Shown piece after piece: positions 33,872 through 42,176 of a DNA stretch of 64,000 bases. The translations under genes and the position numbers were made by a program. Every line of letters starts with the position of its first letter. Positions within the stretch are counted from its first letter, which is position 1. The notes beneath the pieces are model-generated. The model searched no databases. It saw nothing but the letters and a program-made list of their open reading frames with translations, and had not been told where the DNA came from. This stretch comes from Phenylobacterium sp. (GTDB taxonomy: Bacteria > Pseudomonadota > Alphaproteobacteria > Caulobacterales > Caulobacteraceae), in contig NZ_JACESE010000006.1 in assembly GCF_013911965.1 (NCBI RefSeq), positions 143,933 to 207,932 on the forward strand, in the 5' to 3' direction.

Positions 33872-33931
33872 GCGCGTCTGGGCCTCGTGATCGCCAGGGC
33901 CTTTTCCGGCGCCTGGCGGACGCCTCGGCCG

Positions 33932-35299
33932 TCAGGCCAGGCCTGCGAGGTGGGCGAGCGTGCCCGCCGCCGCCGCGCCGCCGATCAGCGGCAGGACGCC
34001 CAGGCGCAGGCGCCAGGCCGCGAGCCCCGAGGCGGCCACGAGAACGAGGCTGACCGGCTGGAGCGAGGCCAGCCGCGGCGCATCGAGGCTGAGGGGGCCG
34101 ATCGCGAAGGTCCCGACGTCGGAGAAGAGCACGCGCGCCCCGAACCAGAGGGCGAGGTTGAGGATCACCCCCACCACCGCCGCGCTGACGGCCGAGAGCG
34201 CCGCCGACAGGGCTCGGACCCGGCGCAGGGCCTCGACATAGGGCGCGCCCAGGAAGATCCACAGGAAGCAGGGCGTGAAGGTCACCCAGGTGGTGAGGGC
34301 CGCGCCGATCACGCCCGCCAGAAGAGGCGGAAGCCCGGTTTCGCCTCGGAAGGCGGCGAGAAAGCCGACGAACTGGGTGACCATGATCAGCGGACCGGGG
34401 GTGGTCTCGGCCAGGCCCAGGCCGTCGATCATCTCGCCGGGCGAAAGCCAGCCGTGCGTCTCCACGGCCGCCTGCGCCACATAGGCGAGCACCGCATAGG
34501 CCCCGCCGAAGGTGACCACGGCCAGCTTGCTGAAGAAGACCGCGATCTGCGTGAAGACGTGGTCCCAGCCCAGGCCGAGGCCGAGCGCGAGCACCGGCGC
34601 CAGCCACAGAACCAGGAGCACGGCTGAGATCCGCAGCGCCCAGCCGAGCCGCGGCCGGGCGTGGTCGGGCGCCCCTTCCCCCGGGACCCTCTCGGCGTCG
34701 GAGGCCTCGGCGCCGTGAGCAGAACCGCCGACGCCGGGATCCAGACGCGCGGCGAGCAGGCCGGTCAGGGCGGCCGCCAGGACGATCAGCGGGAAGGGGG
34801 CGGAAAAGGCGTAGATCGCCAGAAAGGCCGCCGCGGCCAGGGCCCGGGCGAGCCCCGTGCGCAGCGTGCGTCCCCCGAGCCGGATGAGCGCCTGGACGAC
34901 CACCACCAGAACGGCCGCCTTGAGCCCGAAGAAGAGGGCCTCGACCACCGGCAGATCGCCATAGAGGACGTAGAGCCCGCTGAGCGCCAGGATGGAGACG
35001 GCGCCCGGCAGGATGAAGAGCAGGCCCGCGGCCAGGCCGCCCGCCGTGCGGTGCATGAGCCAGCCGAGATAGGTGGCCAGTTGCTGGGCCTCCGGTCCCG
35101 GCAGCAGCATGCAGAAGTTGAGCGCGTGCAGGAACCGGCGCTCGCCGATCCAGCGCTTCTCGTCCACGAGGATGCGGTGCATCACCGCGATCTGGCCGGC
35201 CGGGCCGCCGAAGCTGAGCAGGGCGACGCGGGCCCAGACGCGCAGCGCCTCTCCGAAGGAGACGCCGTGAGCCGGGACGGGCGGGCGCTCTGCGGTCAC
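33932..35299 (-). CDS. chrA: Chromate transporter ChrA (chromosomal copy)
   Basis: A 455-residue two-domain CHR exporter. Domain 1 has [13 protein letters not shown] and [18 protein letters not shown]; domain 2 has [14 protein letters not shown] and [14 protein letters not shown]. These blocks are nearly the same as in the island ChrA (4944-6347), while the central loop differs. The GTG at 35299 has GGAGAAA before it; a longer open frame upstream reads through noncoding sequence. No chrB accompanies it, and it is divergent from the SulP permease gene across about 240 bp. Confidence 0.92.
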   Translation of the reverse strand: MTAERPPVPAHGVSFGEALRVWARVALLSFGGPAGQIAVMHRILVDEKRWIGERRFLHALNFCMLLPGPEAQQLATYLGWLMHRTAGGLAAGLLFILPGAVSILALSGLYVLYGDLPVVEALFFGLKAAVLVVVVQALIRLGGRTLRTGLARALAAAAFLAIYAFSAPFPLIVLAAALTGLLAARLDPGVGGSAHGAEASDAERVPGEGAPDHARPRLGWALRISAVLLVLWLAPVLALGLGLGWDHVFTQIAVFFSKLAVVTFGGAYAVLAYVAQAAVETHGWLSPGEMIDGLGLAETTPGPLIMVTQFVGFLAAFRGETGLPPLLAGVIGAALTTWVTFTPCFLWIFLGAPYVEALRRVRALSAALSAVSAAVVGVILNLALWFGARVLFSDVGTFAIGPLSLDAPRLASLQPVSLVLVAASGLAAWRLRLGVLPLIGGAAAAGTLAHLAGLA

Positions 35300-35540
35300 G
35301 GGGTTTCTCCGGCGGGGCGGGAGCCGCAATCTCGACGCAAGGCCGCGCCGCCACAAGCCCGCGCCGTCGCCTGCGGTTGCATCGCCGCGCCGGGACTGGC
35401 ATAGCCGCGCCTTCGAACGGACCCGGCCCCGCCCGGGTGGCTCGGCCGGGCGCCTATCCCCCGGACAACCGACGGTCGCGACGCCCCCGCTGTGCGCAGG
35501 GGGCGCGCCGGCCGCCTCTGTGACATCGAAATCCCCAAGT

Positions 35541-37025
35541 ATGAACCTGCTGGCTTCCCTGCGGCGCGAGTGGCTCGCCAATCCGCGCGGCGACATCCTG
35601 GCCGGAATCGTGGTGGCGCTCGCCCTGATCCCCGAGGCGATCGGCTTCTCGGTGATCGCCGGCGTCGACCCGAAGGTCGGGCTCTACGCGTCCTTCTCCA
35701 TCGCCGTGATCATCGCCTTCACGGGCGGCCGGCCGGGCATGATCTCCGCCGCCACGGCGGCCATCGCCCTGCTCGTCGGCGACCTCGTGCGCGACCATGG
35801 GGTGGAGTACCTGTTCGCCGCCACCGTCCTGATGGGCGTGATCCAGATCCTGGCCGGCCTCGCCCGTCTGGGCGGGCTGATGCGCTACGTCTCGCGCTCG
35901 GTGATCACCGGCTTCGTCAACGCGCTCGCCATCCTCATCTTCATGGCCCAGCTCCCGGAGCTGACGGGGGTGGGCTGGCAGACCTACGCCATGGTCGCCG
36001 CGGGCCTGGCCATCATCTACCTCTTCCCGCGCCTGACGCGGGCCGTGCCCTCGCCGCTGATCGCCATCCTCGCGCTCTCGGCCCTGGCCGTCTGGATGGG
36101 CCTGGACGTCCGGCGGGTGGGCGACCTGGGCGAACTGCCGGAGGCCCTTCCCTTCCTCCACTTGCCGCAGGTCCCGCTCAACCTGGAGACCCTGCAGATC
36201 ATCCTGCCCTATTCGATCACCATGGCCGCCGTCGGCCTGATCGAGAGCCTGCTGACCGCCACCATCATCGACGACCTGACCGACACCGGCTCGGACAAGA
36301 ACCGGGAGTGCCGCGGCCAGGGGATCGCCAATCTCGCGACCGGCTTCCTGGGCGGCATGGGCGGCTGCGCCATGATCGGCCAGTCGGTGATCAACGTGAA
36401 GTCGGGCGGCCGCACCCGCCTGTCGGCCCTGGTCGCCGGGGCCTTCCTGCTCTTCCTGATCGTCGTCCTGGGGCCCTGGGTCGCACAGATCCCGATGGCC
36501 GCCCTGGTCGCGGTGATGATCATGGTCGCCATCGGCACCTTCAGCTGGAGCTCGATCCGCAATCTGCGCGTCCATCCCTGGTCGTCGTCGGTGGTGATGG
36601 TCTCGACCGTCGTCGTGGTGGTCGCCACCCACGATCTGGCGCGCGGCGTGCTGGTCGGCGTGCTGCTGAGCGGCATCTTCTTCGCCCGCAAGGTGGCCCG
36701 CATCGTCGCGGTGCGGAGCACGCTCAGCGAGGACGGGCGCACCCGCGCCTATGACGTGGAGGGCCAGATCTTCTTCGCCTCCGCCGAGACCTTCGCCGCG
36801 GCCTTCGACTTCAAAGAGGTCATCGAGAAGGTGGTCATCGACGTCTCCCGGGCCCACTTCTGGGACATCTCCGCCGTCGGCGCGCTGGATCGGGCCGTGC
36901 TCAAGTTCCGGCGTGAGGGAACCGAGGTCGAGATCGTCGGCCTCAATGCGGCCAGCGCGACCATGGTCGATCGCTTCGCCCTGCACGACAAGGACGGCGC
37001 CGAGGCCGGGCTCGGCGCGCACTGA
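35541..37025 (+). CDS. SulP/SLC26-family anion permease with STAS domain
   Basis: Inner-membrane anion transporter; family members carry sulfate, bicarbonate or dicarboxylates. The 494 residues hold the transport domain (about 12-390; [32 protein letters not shown]) with roughly 12-14 membrane spans and a cytosolic STAS domain (about 410-485; [12 protein letters not shown]). GTG 35520 is an alternative start adding seven residues. 13 bp lead to the universal stress protein gene, so the two are likely cotranscribed. Substrate not decided; proximity to the chromate exporter would fit sulfate. Confidence 0.88.
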   Translation: MNLLASLRREWLANPRGDILAGIVVALALIPEAIGFSVIAGVDPKVGLYASFSIAVIIAFTGGRPGMISAATAAIALLVGDLVRDHGVEYLFAATVLMGVIQILAGLARLGGLMRYVSRSVITGFVNALAILIFMAQLPELTGVGWQTYAMVAAGLAIIYLFPRLTRAVPSPLIAILALSALAVWMGLDVRRVGDLGELPEALPFLHLPQVPLNLETLQIILPYSITMAAVGLIESLLTATIIDDLTDTGSDKNRECRGQGIANLATGFLGGMGGCAMIGQSVINVKSGGRTRLSALVAGAFLLFLIVVLGPWVAQIPMAALVAVMIMVAIGTFSWSSIRNLRVHPWSSSVVMVSTVVVVVATHDLARGVLVGVLLSGIFFARKVARIVAVRSTLSEDGRTRAYDVEGQIFFASAETFAAAFDFKEVIEKVVIDVSRAHFWDISAVGALDRAVLKFRREGTEVEIVGLNAASATMVDRFALHDKDGAEAGLGAH

Positions 37026-37038
37026 GGAGGAACCCGCC

Positions 37039-37893
37039 ATGACCAAGGTGCTCTGCGCCATCGACGCCTCGACCTATGGCCCCAGCCTCTGTGACCACGC
37101 CGCCTGGTTCGCCGTGCGGATGGGCGCCGGGGTGGACGTGCTGCACGTGCTCGACCGCGGCGAGACGGGCGCAGGTCCCGGCCTCGACCTCTCCGGCAGC
37201 GTCGGCCTGGGGGCCAGCGAAGCCCTGCTCGAGCAGCTGGCCAAGGCCGACGAGGTCCGGGCGCAGGCCGCCCAGGCCCACGGCCGCGCCATGCTGGAGG
37301 GCGCCGCCCGGCGGCTGAACGAGGCCGGCGTGGCCGAGGTCGGCCTGATCCACCGGCACGGCGAGGTGGCGCAGACCATCATCGAACTGGAGCCCGGCTT
37401 CGACCTCGTCGTGATCGGCAAGCGCGGCGAGAGCCACAACTTCGCCGAGGGGCATCTGGGCTCCAAGGTCGAGCGCGTGGTCCGCGGCAGCGTCCGGCCC
37501 GTTCTGGTGGCGCCGCGGGTCTTCATGCCCATCGCGCGGGCCGTGGTCGCCTTCGACGGCGGGACCAGCGCGACGCGGGCGCTCGACCACGTCCTGCAGA
37601 ACCCCGCCTTCGACGGCCTGCCGGTCACCGTCGCCATCGTCGGCGCGCCAGGCGCCCCGCGCGACGAGCGGGTCGCCGCCGCGAGGGCGCGCCTGACCGG
37701 CCGGCCCGGGGCCGAGGTGAAGGCGCTGGAGGGCGAGGTGGAGGCCGCGCTCAAGGGCGAGCTGCGCCAGGGGGCGGGCGACCTGCTGGTCATGGGCGCC
37801 TACGGGCACTCGCGCATCCGCGAACTGATCGTGGGCTCGACCACCACCGCCATGGTGCGCACCGGCAAGGTCCCGGTCCTTCTGTTCCGCTAG
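37039..37893 (+). CDS. Tandem universal stress protein (UspA family)
   Basis: 284 residues made of two Usp domains. The first (about 1-155) ends with the nucleotide-binding pattern VVIGKRGES...GSKVERVVRGSVRPVLV; the second (about 165-284) is more diverged with VMGAYGHSRIRELIVGSTT. Both keep the Gly-rich ATP-binding G-x9-G-S/T motif. The ATG has GAGGAGG before it. Tandem forms act in stress survival in the cytosol; specific role unknown. Confidence 0.88.
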   Translation: MTKVLCAIDASTYGPSLCDHAAWFAVRMGAGVDVLHVLDRGETGAGPGLDLSGSVGLGASEALLEQLAKADEVRAQAAQAHGRAMLEGAARRLNEAGVAEVGLIHRHGEVAQTIIELEPGFDLVVIGKRGESHNFAEGHLGSKVERVVRGSVRPVLVAPRVFMPIARAVVAFDGGTSATRALDHVLQNPAFDGLPVTVAIVGAPGAPRDERVAAARARLTGRPGAEVKALEGEVEAALKGELRQGAGDLLVMGAYGHSRIRELIVGSTTTAMVRTGKVPVLLFR

Positions 37894-37910
37894 CCGCCGC
37901 CGCGGCCGTA

Positions 37911-37938
37911 TTGAAACGGGGCCTTGGCCTCGCCAAAT
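37911..37938 (+). promoter_or_regulatory. Candidate heat-shock promoter of the Hsp20 gene
   Basis: TTGAAA at 37911-37916, 16 bp, then CCAAAT at 37933, about 80 bp before the Hsp20 ATG. It resembles alphaproteobacterial sigma32 promoters only in part; the -10 is weak. Confidence 0.3.
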
Positions 37939-38016
37939 AGAGGACAACCGAAGGGTCTGCGCCGTCTTCCGGGCAGGTCCTTTGGGGAGTCGCTTGATGG
38001 TGAGGACTCAACAGCT

Positions 38017-38436
38017 ATGAGCCGGTCGATCGTTTTCGACAGCCCCTTCCTGCTCGGTTTCGAGCACACCCGCGCCCTGGCCGAGCGCGCCGCCAAGGCG
38101 GCCGCCGAGGCCTATCCCCCCTACAATGTGGAGGATCGCGGCGAGGGCCGCCTGCGCATCACGCTTGCGGTGGCCGGGTTCACGCCCGACCAACTGCAGG
38201 TGACGGTCGAGGACCGCCAACTGGTGGTCGCCGGGCGGCGGGACGACGAACGCAAGGCCGAGGACGCCTATCTGCACCGCGGCATCGCCGCGCGCGGCTT
38301 CCTCCGCAGCTTCGTCCTGGCCGACGGCATGATCGTCGAGGGCGCCAGCCTGGAACACGGGCTGCTGCACATCGACCTCGCCCGGCCGGAGCCCGAGACC
38401 TCCGTCAAGACGATCCCCATCCGGTCGGCGGGCTGA
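38017..38436 (+). CDS. Small heat-shock protein, Hsp20 family
   Basis: A 139-residue holdase chaperone that keeps unfolding proteins soluble. The alpha-crystallin domain spans about 32-125 (YPPYNVEDRGEGRLRITLAV, LVVAGRRDDERKAEDAYLHRGIAARGF). Start at ATG 38017. The leader of about 120 nt is long enough for a thermosensor such as ROSE, but I cannot fold it reliably. It is paired with a DUF1150 gene, the usual alphaproteobacterial arrangement. Confidence 0.9.
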   Translation: MSRSIVFDSPFLLGFEHTRALAERAAKAAAEAYPPYNVEDRGEGRLRITLAVAGFTPDQLQVTVEDRQLVVAGRRDDERKAEDAYLHRGIAARGFLRSFVLADGMIVEGASLEHGLLHIDLARPEPETSVKTIPIRSAG

Positions 38437-38555
38437 GACGCCACGCCGAAGCCGGAATCCCTGCTGGCCGGCCCGTCGGGCGGTCAGGTCTGCGCCGCGC
38501 CATCGGCTGAACCGGCGATGGTCCGGCGCGTTGCGAATGTACGGAGGTGGTCATC

Positions 38556-38807
38556 ATGACGCCGATTTTGTCGACTGAAGCCTTTGCGGCCCTGGGCGCG
38601 CCGGACCTCGTCTATGTCCGGCCGGTCAAGGCCGCTGAAATCCTCGCCAGCGTTCCGACGCAGACCGCGACGCTGGAGCTCGATCCCGAGCAGACCCTGT
38701 ACGCGGTGCACCGCGCCGACGGCGAGAGGCTTGCGGTTCTGACCGACCGCGACGCGGCGATGGCCGCCGCCCTGGCGCACGAACTGGCGCCGGTCTCGGT
38801 GCACTGA
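38556..38807 (+). CDS. DUF1150 family protein
   Basis: 83 residues (MTPILSTEAFAALGAPDLVYV, RPVKAAEIL). The family is found beside Hsp20 genes in alphaproteobacteria and its function is unknown. GGAGG at 38543-38547 places the start at ATG 38556 rather than GTG 38547. A hairpin terminator follows. Confidence 0.8.
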   Translation: MTPILSTEAFAALGAPDLVYVRPVKAAEILASVPTQTATLELDPEQTLYAVHRADGERLAVLTDRDAAMAAALAHELAPVSVH

Positions 38808-38825
38808 GCTGTTGAGGCGCCGCCT

Positions 38826-38843
38826 GGCGGGCTCTCGCCCGCC
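38826..38843. terminator. Two-way hairpin terminator between DUF1150 and ptsN
   Basis: GGCGGGC-TCTC-GCCCGCC, a perfect 7-bp stem with a 4-nt loop in a convergent gap of 57 bp. No T-tract is evident. Confidence 0.45.
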
Positions 38844-38864
38844 GGGCCGCCACAGCGCCGACGC

Positions 38865-39329
38865 CTAGGCCGCCGAGGGCGTCGCTTCCTGGACAAGCAG
38901 AGCGTAGAGCGCGTCCTGGCTGCGCGCCTGGCGCAGGTGTTCGCGCAGGTCGGCGCTGCGCAGCATCCGCGACACCCGGGCCAGGGCCCGCAGATGCTCG
39001 GTGCCGGCTTCCGGCGGGGCCAGCAGCGCGAAAATCAGGTCCACCGGCTGGTCGTCGATGGCGTCGAACTCCACCGGCTGCTCCACCCGCAGGAACACGC
39101 CGTGAATGCGATCCAGCCCCTCGACGCGGGCGTGCGGGGCGGCCACGCCGTGGCCGATCCCCGTGGAGCCGGCGTTCTCGCGCTCGGTCAGGGCGTCGAG
39201 CACCAGGCTGGCGTCCAGCCCGAAGTTGCGCGCGGCGATCTCGGCCACGTGGGCCAGGATCTGGCGCTTGTCGGTCGCGCTCACACGCAACGCAATGGCG
39301 CTGCGATCCAGGATATCGCCGATCTGCAT
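38865..39329 (-). CDS. ptsN: PTS IIA-like nitrogen-regulatory protein EIIA-Ntr
   Basis: A 154-residue phosphate acceptor of the nitrogen PTS, which tunes potassium transport, stress responses and carbon-nitrogen balance through its phosphorylation state. The active His lies in GVAAPHARVEGL (about residue 66), preceded by the conserved STGIGHG. Normal length. It lies downstream of hpf on the same strand with a 76-bp gap. Confidence 0.92.
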   Translation of the reverse strand: MQIGDILDRSAIALRVSATDKRQILAHVAEIAARNFGLDASLVLDALTERENAGSTGIGHGVAAPHARVEGLDRIHGVFLRVEQPVEFDAIDDQPVDLIFALLAPPEAGTEHLRALARVSRMLRSADLREHLRQARSQDALYALLVQEATPSAA

Positions 39330-39405
39330 GCTTGCTTCGGAACGCCTGTTCTTACGGATCCGAACGCAATGAGACCGGCGAAACGCGAATTTGGCGGCGC
39401 CGCCC

Positions 39406-40041
39406 TCAGGCCGCGCCGTCAGCTCCGTTCCCGTTCACCGATTTCGTACGCTCGGGGTCAATCCAGCCGATATTCCCATCGGGCCGGCGATATACCACGG
39501 ACAATCCGCCGTGGGCGGCGTTCCTAAACACGATTGTTTGAGTCCCCGTCAAGTCCAACTCCATGACCGCCATGGAAACGGTCATCGTGCGGATGGGCTT
39601 TTCGGTCTCGGCGATGACCATGGCCGAGGGGGCGCCGTCGCCGGGGCCCTCGTCCTCGCCCTCCCAGTCGGACTCGTCCTCGCCCTCAGGGGCGCGCAGG
39701 ACGTAGTAGGAGGCGGTCTCCGCCTGCTTGGCGAGCGCCTGCTGGTGGTGATCCTTCAGCCGGCGCTTATAGCGCCGGACACGGGTCTCCATCTTCTGCA
39801 GGGCGGAATCGAACGCCGAGTGGGCGTCCGAGCCCAGGCCATTGCTCTGCAGCTGCTGGCCGGAGGCGAGGGTGACCTGGCAGTCGACCTTGAAGGCGTG
39901 GCCTTCCCGGCTGACCACCACGTCGGCGCCGCCGCCGTCGCGATCGATATATTTGCCAATGCTGCTGGTGAGTTCGTCTGAGACCCGCACTCGCAGGGCC
40001 TCTCCGACATCGACATGCTTGCCGGTGACTTGGACTTGCAT
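39406..40041 (-). CDS. hpf: Ribosome hibernation promoting factor, long form
   Basis: Binds the 30S decoding region in slow growth and promotes 100S ribosome dimers. The 211 residues have an N-terminal S30AE domain (about 1-100; MQVQVTGKHVDVGEALRVRV), an acidic linker (EDESDWEGEDEGPGDG) and the C-terminal dimerisation domain (about 150-205; TVSMAVMELDLTGTQTIVFRNA). The C-terminal domain marks the long form, which dimerises ribosomes by itself. Confidence 0.93.
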   Translation of the reverse strand: MQVQVTGKHVDVGEALRVRVSDELTSSIGKYIDRDGGGADVVVSREGHAFKVDCQVTLASGQQLQSNGLGSDAHSAFDSALQKMETRVRRYKRRLKDHHQQALAKQAETASYYVLRAPEGEDESDWEGEDEGPGDGAPSAMVIAETEKPIRTMTVSMAVMELDLTGTQTIVFRNAAHGGLSVVYRRPDGNIGWIDPERTKSVNGNGADGAA

Positions 40042-40081
40042 GCCCCATGAACGCGCCGCGCCCGGGATGGTGTCAAGTCCG

Positions 40082-40705
40082 TCAGAACCCCGAAACGACG
40101 GACACGATTCCCCTGTGGATAATCCCGGCCGCCAGGGCCAGGACGCCGAAGCTGATCGCCGCCAGGACGTAGCCCAGCAGGGCCAGCAGACCGTCGCGCT
40201 GGATCAGGGCGATGGCGAAGACGCTGATGGTCGCCGCCGGCAGCAGGTTGCCGCCCAGCAGGGGCAGCATCAGGATGAAGGCGAGCAGGGTGCAGACCGC
40301 GCCGATCATGCGATCGCCCACCGGTCCGAACAGGAAGGTCAGGCGCGCGCTCGAGACGTGCTCGATCCGGCGCACCACGGGCAGCAGGCGCTGAAACCCG
40401 CCGCGGAGGGCGCGCATGTCGAAGGGACGTTCCCGCCAGCCTTGCGGCATCCAGGGCGTGGAGACCCCGGCCGCCAGCTGAGGCGTGAAGAGGACCAGCG
40501 GCGCGCCGAGGAAGGTGGACGCGCCCGGCGGCAGGGGCAGCAGGTTCGGGGCGGCGAAGACGAACAACAGCGCCCCGAAGGCGCGTCGCCCGAAGCGGGT
40601 GAGCAGTTCGCCCAGGGTCTCCGAGGCGTGGGATTCGTCGCACAGGTCCTGCAGGATCTCCGACAGGCTCAGGCGATGTTCCGGGTCGGGCGGCGGCTCG
40701 CTCAT
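40082..40705 (-). CDS. ExoD-family exopolysaccharide synthesis protein
   Basis: A 207-residue membrane protein with the ExoD pattern (LLTRFGRRAFGALLFVFAAPNLLPLPPG, shown in shortened form as FGALLFVFAAPNLLP) and about four to five hydrophobic segments. ExoD was first linked to rhizobial exopolysaccharide synthesis and alkaline tolerance; its biochemical role is unclear. ATG 40705 is preferred; the much longer upstream frame is antisense to the asd region. It sits between hpf and rpoN. Confidence 0.8.
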   Translation of the reverse strand: MSEPPPDPEHRLSLSEILQDLCDESHASETLGELLTRFGRRAFGALLFVFAAPNLLPLPPGASTFLGAPLVLFTPQLAAGVSTPWMPQGWRERPFDMRALRGGFQRLLPVVRRIEHVSSARLTFLFGPVGDRMIGAVCTLLAFILMLPLLGGNLLPAATISVFAIALIQRDGLLALLGYVLAAISFGVLALAAGIIHRGIVSVVSGF

Positions 40706-40979
40706 CGCGTCCCCTATGAACGGCGGGGCGCTCGGCTGCAATCGCGCCGCGGCGACAGCGGCTTTACTTTGGGGCGCATTGGGCCTATCGGGCGGCCCAT
40801 GCTGCATCTGGCCGCCATGACCATGATTATTAAAACCGCCGCGCCTCGGGGCGCGGGGGTTCGGTCGTGGCTGCGCGCAGCCGCCTGACGATCCCTCGCA
40901 CGACCCCGCCGGACGGTAGGGGTCGAACGGTCGCCAGACACGCCCCGCCTCCGGCTCCTCGCCAGCCCCGGAGGCCCCC

Positions 40980-42056
40980 ATGTCGCTTTCCTCGCCCGAC
41001 GTCCTCGACCGCCCCGCCGCAAGGCCGGCGCGCCGGCCCCTCACCGTCGCCATCGTCGGCGCCACCGGCGCGGTGGGCGCCGAGCTGATCGCCTGCCTGG
41101 AACGGCGCGGCTTTCCGGTCGGGGAGCTTCGCCTGCTCGCCTCGCCGCGATCGGCCGGCCAGACACTGTCCTTCCGCGGCGCGCCGGTCACCGTGCAGGC
41201 GCTCGACGAGGACAGCTTCGACGGCGTCGACCTCGCCCTCTTCTCGGCCGGCGCCTCGGTCTCCCGCCGCTATGCGCCCGCGGCCCAGGCGGCCGGCGCC
41301 TGGGTGGTCGACAACTCCTCGGCCTTCCGCATGGACGAGGCGACGCCCCTGGTGGTGCCGGAGGTCAACGCCTGGCGTCTGGACGAAGCGCCGGGGCGGC
41401 TGATCGCCAACCCCAACTGCGTGGCCGCCATCGCCGCCGTCGCCCTGCAGCCCCTGCATGCGCGCCGGCTGGTGGTGCGGATCATCGGCGCGACCTATCA
41501 GGCCGCCTCCGGCGCCGGCGCGGCGGCCATGGAGGAGCTGCGCGCGTCCACCGCAGCGGCCCTGGCGGGCGAGGCCTTCACGCCGCAGGTCCTGGCCCAT
41601 CCCTACGCCTTCAACCTCTTCAGCCACGACGCCGCGGTCGATCCGGAGACGGGCTATAACGGCGAGGAGCTGAAGGTGATCGCCGAGCTTCGCCGCCTGC
41701 TCGCCTCGCCCGAGCTGCCGGCCAGCTTCACCTGCATCCGCGTGCCGGTCCTGCGCGCCCACGCCATGGCCCTCACCGTGCGCTTCGCCGAGCCGGTCAG
41801 CGTGGCCGAGGCGCGCGCCTGGCTGGCCGAAGCGCCGGGCGTGCGGCTGGTGGACGACGTCGCGGGCAATCACTTCCCGATGCCCAGCGAGGCGAGCGGC
41901 GCCGACGAGGTTCTGGTCGGCCGCATCCGCACCGACCTGTCGGACCCGTCGAGACGGAGCCTGTCGCTCTTCGTCGCCGGCGATCAGTTGTTGAAAGGCG
42001 CGGCCCTCAACGCCGTCCAGATCGCCGAGGCCCTGGTGCGGACGGGAGCGCTCTGA
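40980..42056 (+). CDS. asd: Aspartate-semialdehyde dehydrogenase
   Basis: Reduces aspartyl phosphate to aspartate semialdehyde in lysine, threonine and methionine synthesis and peptidoglycan precursor supply. The 358 residues include a Rossmann loop GATGAVGAEL, DNSSAFR, the active Cys in ANPNCVAA (about residue 145), and HFPMPSEA. The leader of 274 bp upstream contains no recognised gene. Cys is followed by Val-Ala rather than the common Ser-Thr, a mild deviation. It stands alone on the plus strand between minus-strand genes. Confidence 0.93.
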   Translation: MSLSSPDVLDRPAARPARRPLTVAIVGATGAVGAELIACLERRGFPVGELRLLASPRSAGQTLSFRGAPVTVQALDEDSFDGVDLALFSAGASVSRRYAPAAQAAGAWVVDNSSAFRMDEATPLVVPEVNAWRLDEAPGRLIANPNCVAAIAAVALQPLHARRLVVRIIGATYQAASGAGAAAMEELRASTAAALAGEAFTPQVLAHPYAFNLFSHDAAVDPETGYNGEELKVIAELRRLLASPELPASFTCIRVPVLRAHAMALTVRFAEPVSVAEARAWLAEAPGVRLVDDVAGNHFPMPSEASGADEVLVGRIRTDLSDPSRRSLSLFVAGDQLLKGAALNAVQIAEALVRTGAL

Positions 42057-42080
42057 GCTCAGGGCCGCGTCAGAGGCCGG

Positions 42081-42160
42081 AAGACCCCCTCCGGCCCTCC
42101 GGGCCACCTCCCCCTGAAGAAGGGGGAGCTGGCGCGAAGCGCCTGCGGGGGTCTTCGGCC
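42081..42160. repeat. Modular intergenic inverted repeat, copy A (short form)
   Basis: About 80 bp in the convergent gap between asd and rpoN. It has the outer arms CCCCCTCCGGCCCTCCGGGC... and ...GCGGGGGTCTTCGG and one inner hairpin (TCCCCCT/AGGGGGA). It lacks the central segment of copies B and C. Confidence 0.8.
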
Positions 42161-42176
42161 TCGGGCGTGCGCCGCC

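Noticed and set aside
33837-35402. Alternative frame over the chromosomal chrA gene
   Set aside because: Arg/Gly/Pro-rich shadow; the true frame has CHR motifs and hydrophobic helices.
35454-37061. Long minus-strand open frame opposite the SulP permease (535 codons)
   Set aside because: Composition is the His/Asp/Gly/Arg-rich type made by antisense reading of GC-rich codons; the plus strand has a clear family match.
40818-40888. Possible leader peptide (MTMIIKTAAPRG...) upstream of asd
   Set aside because: The frame is short, has only two Thr and two Ile, no strong ribosome site, and no convincing alternative hairpins; attenuation is not supported.
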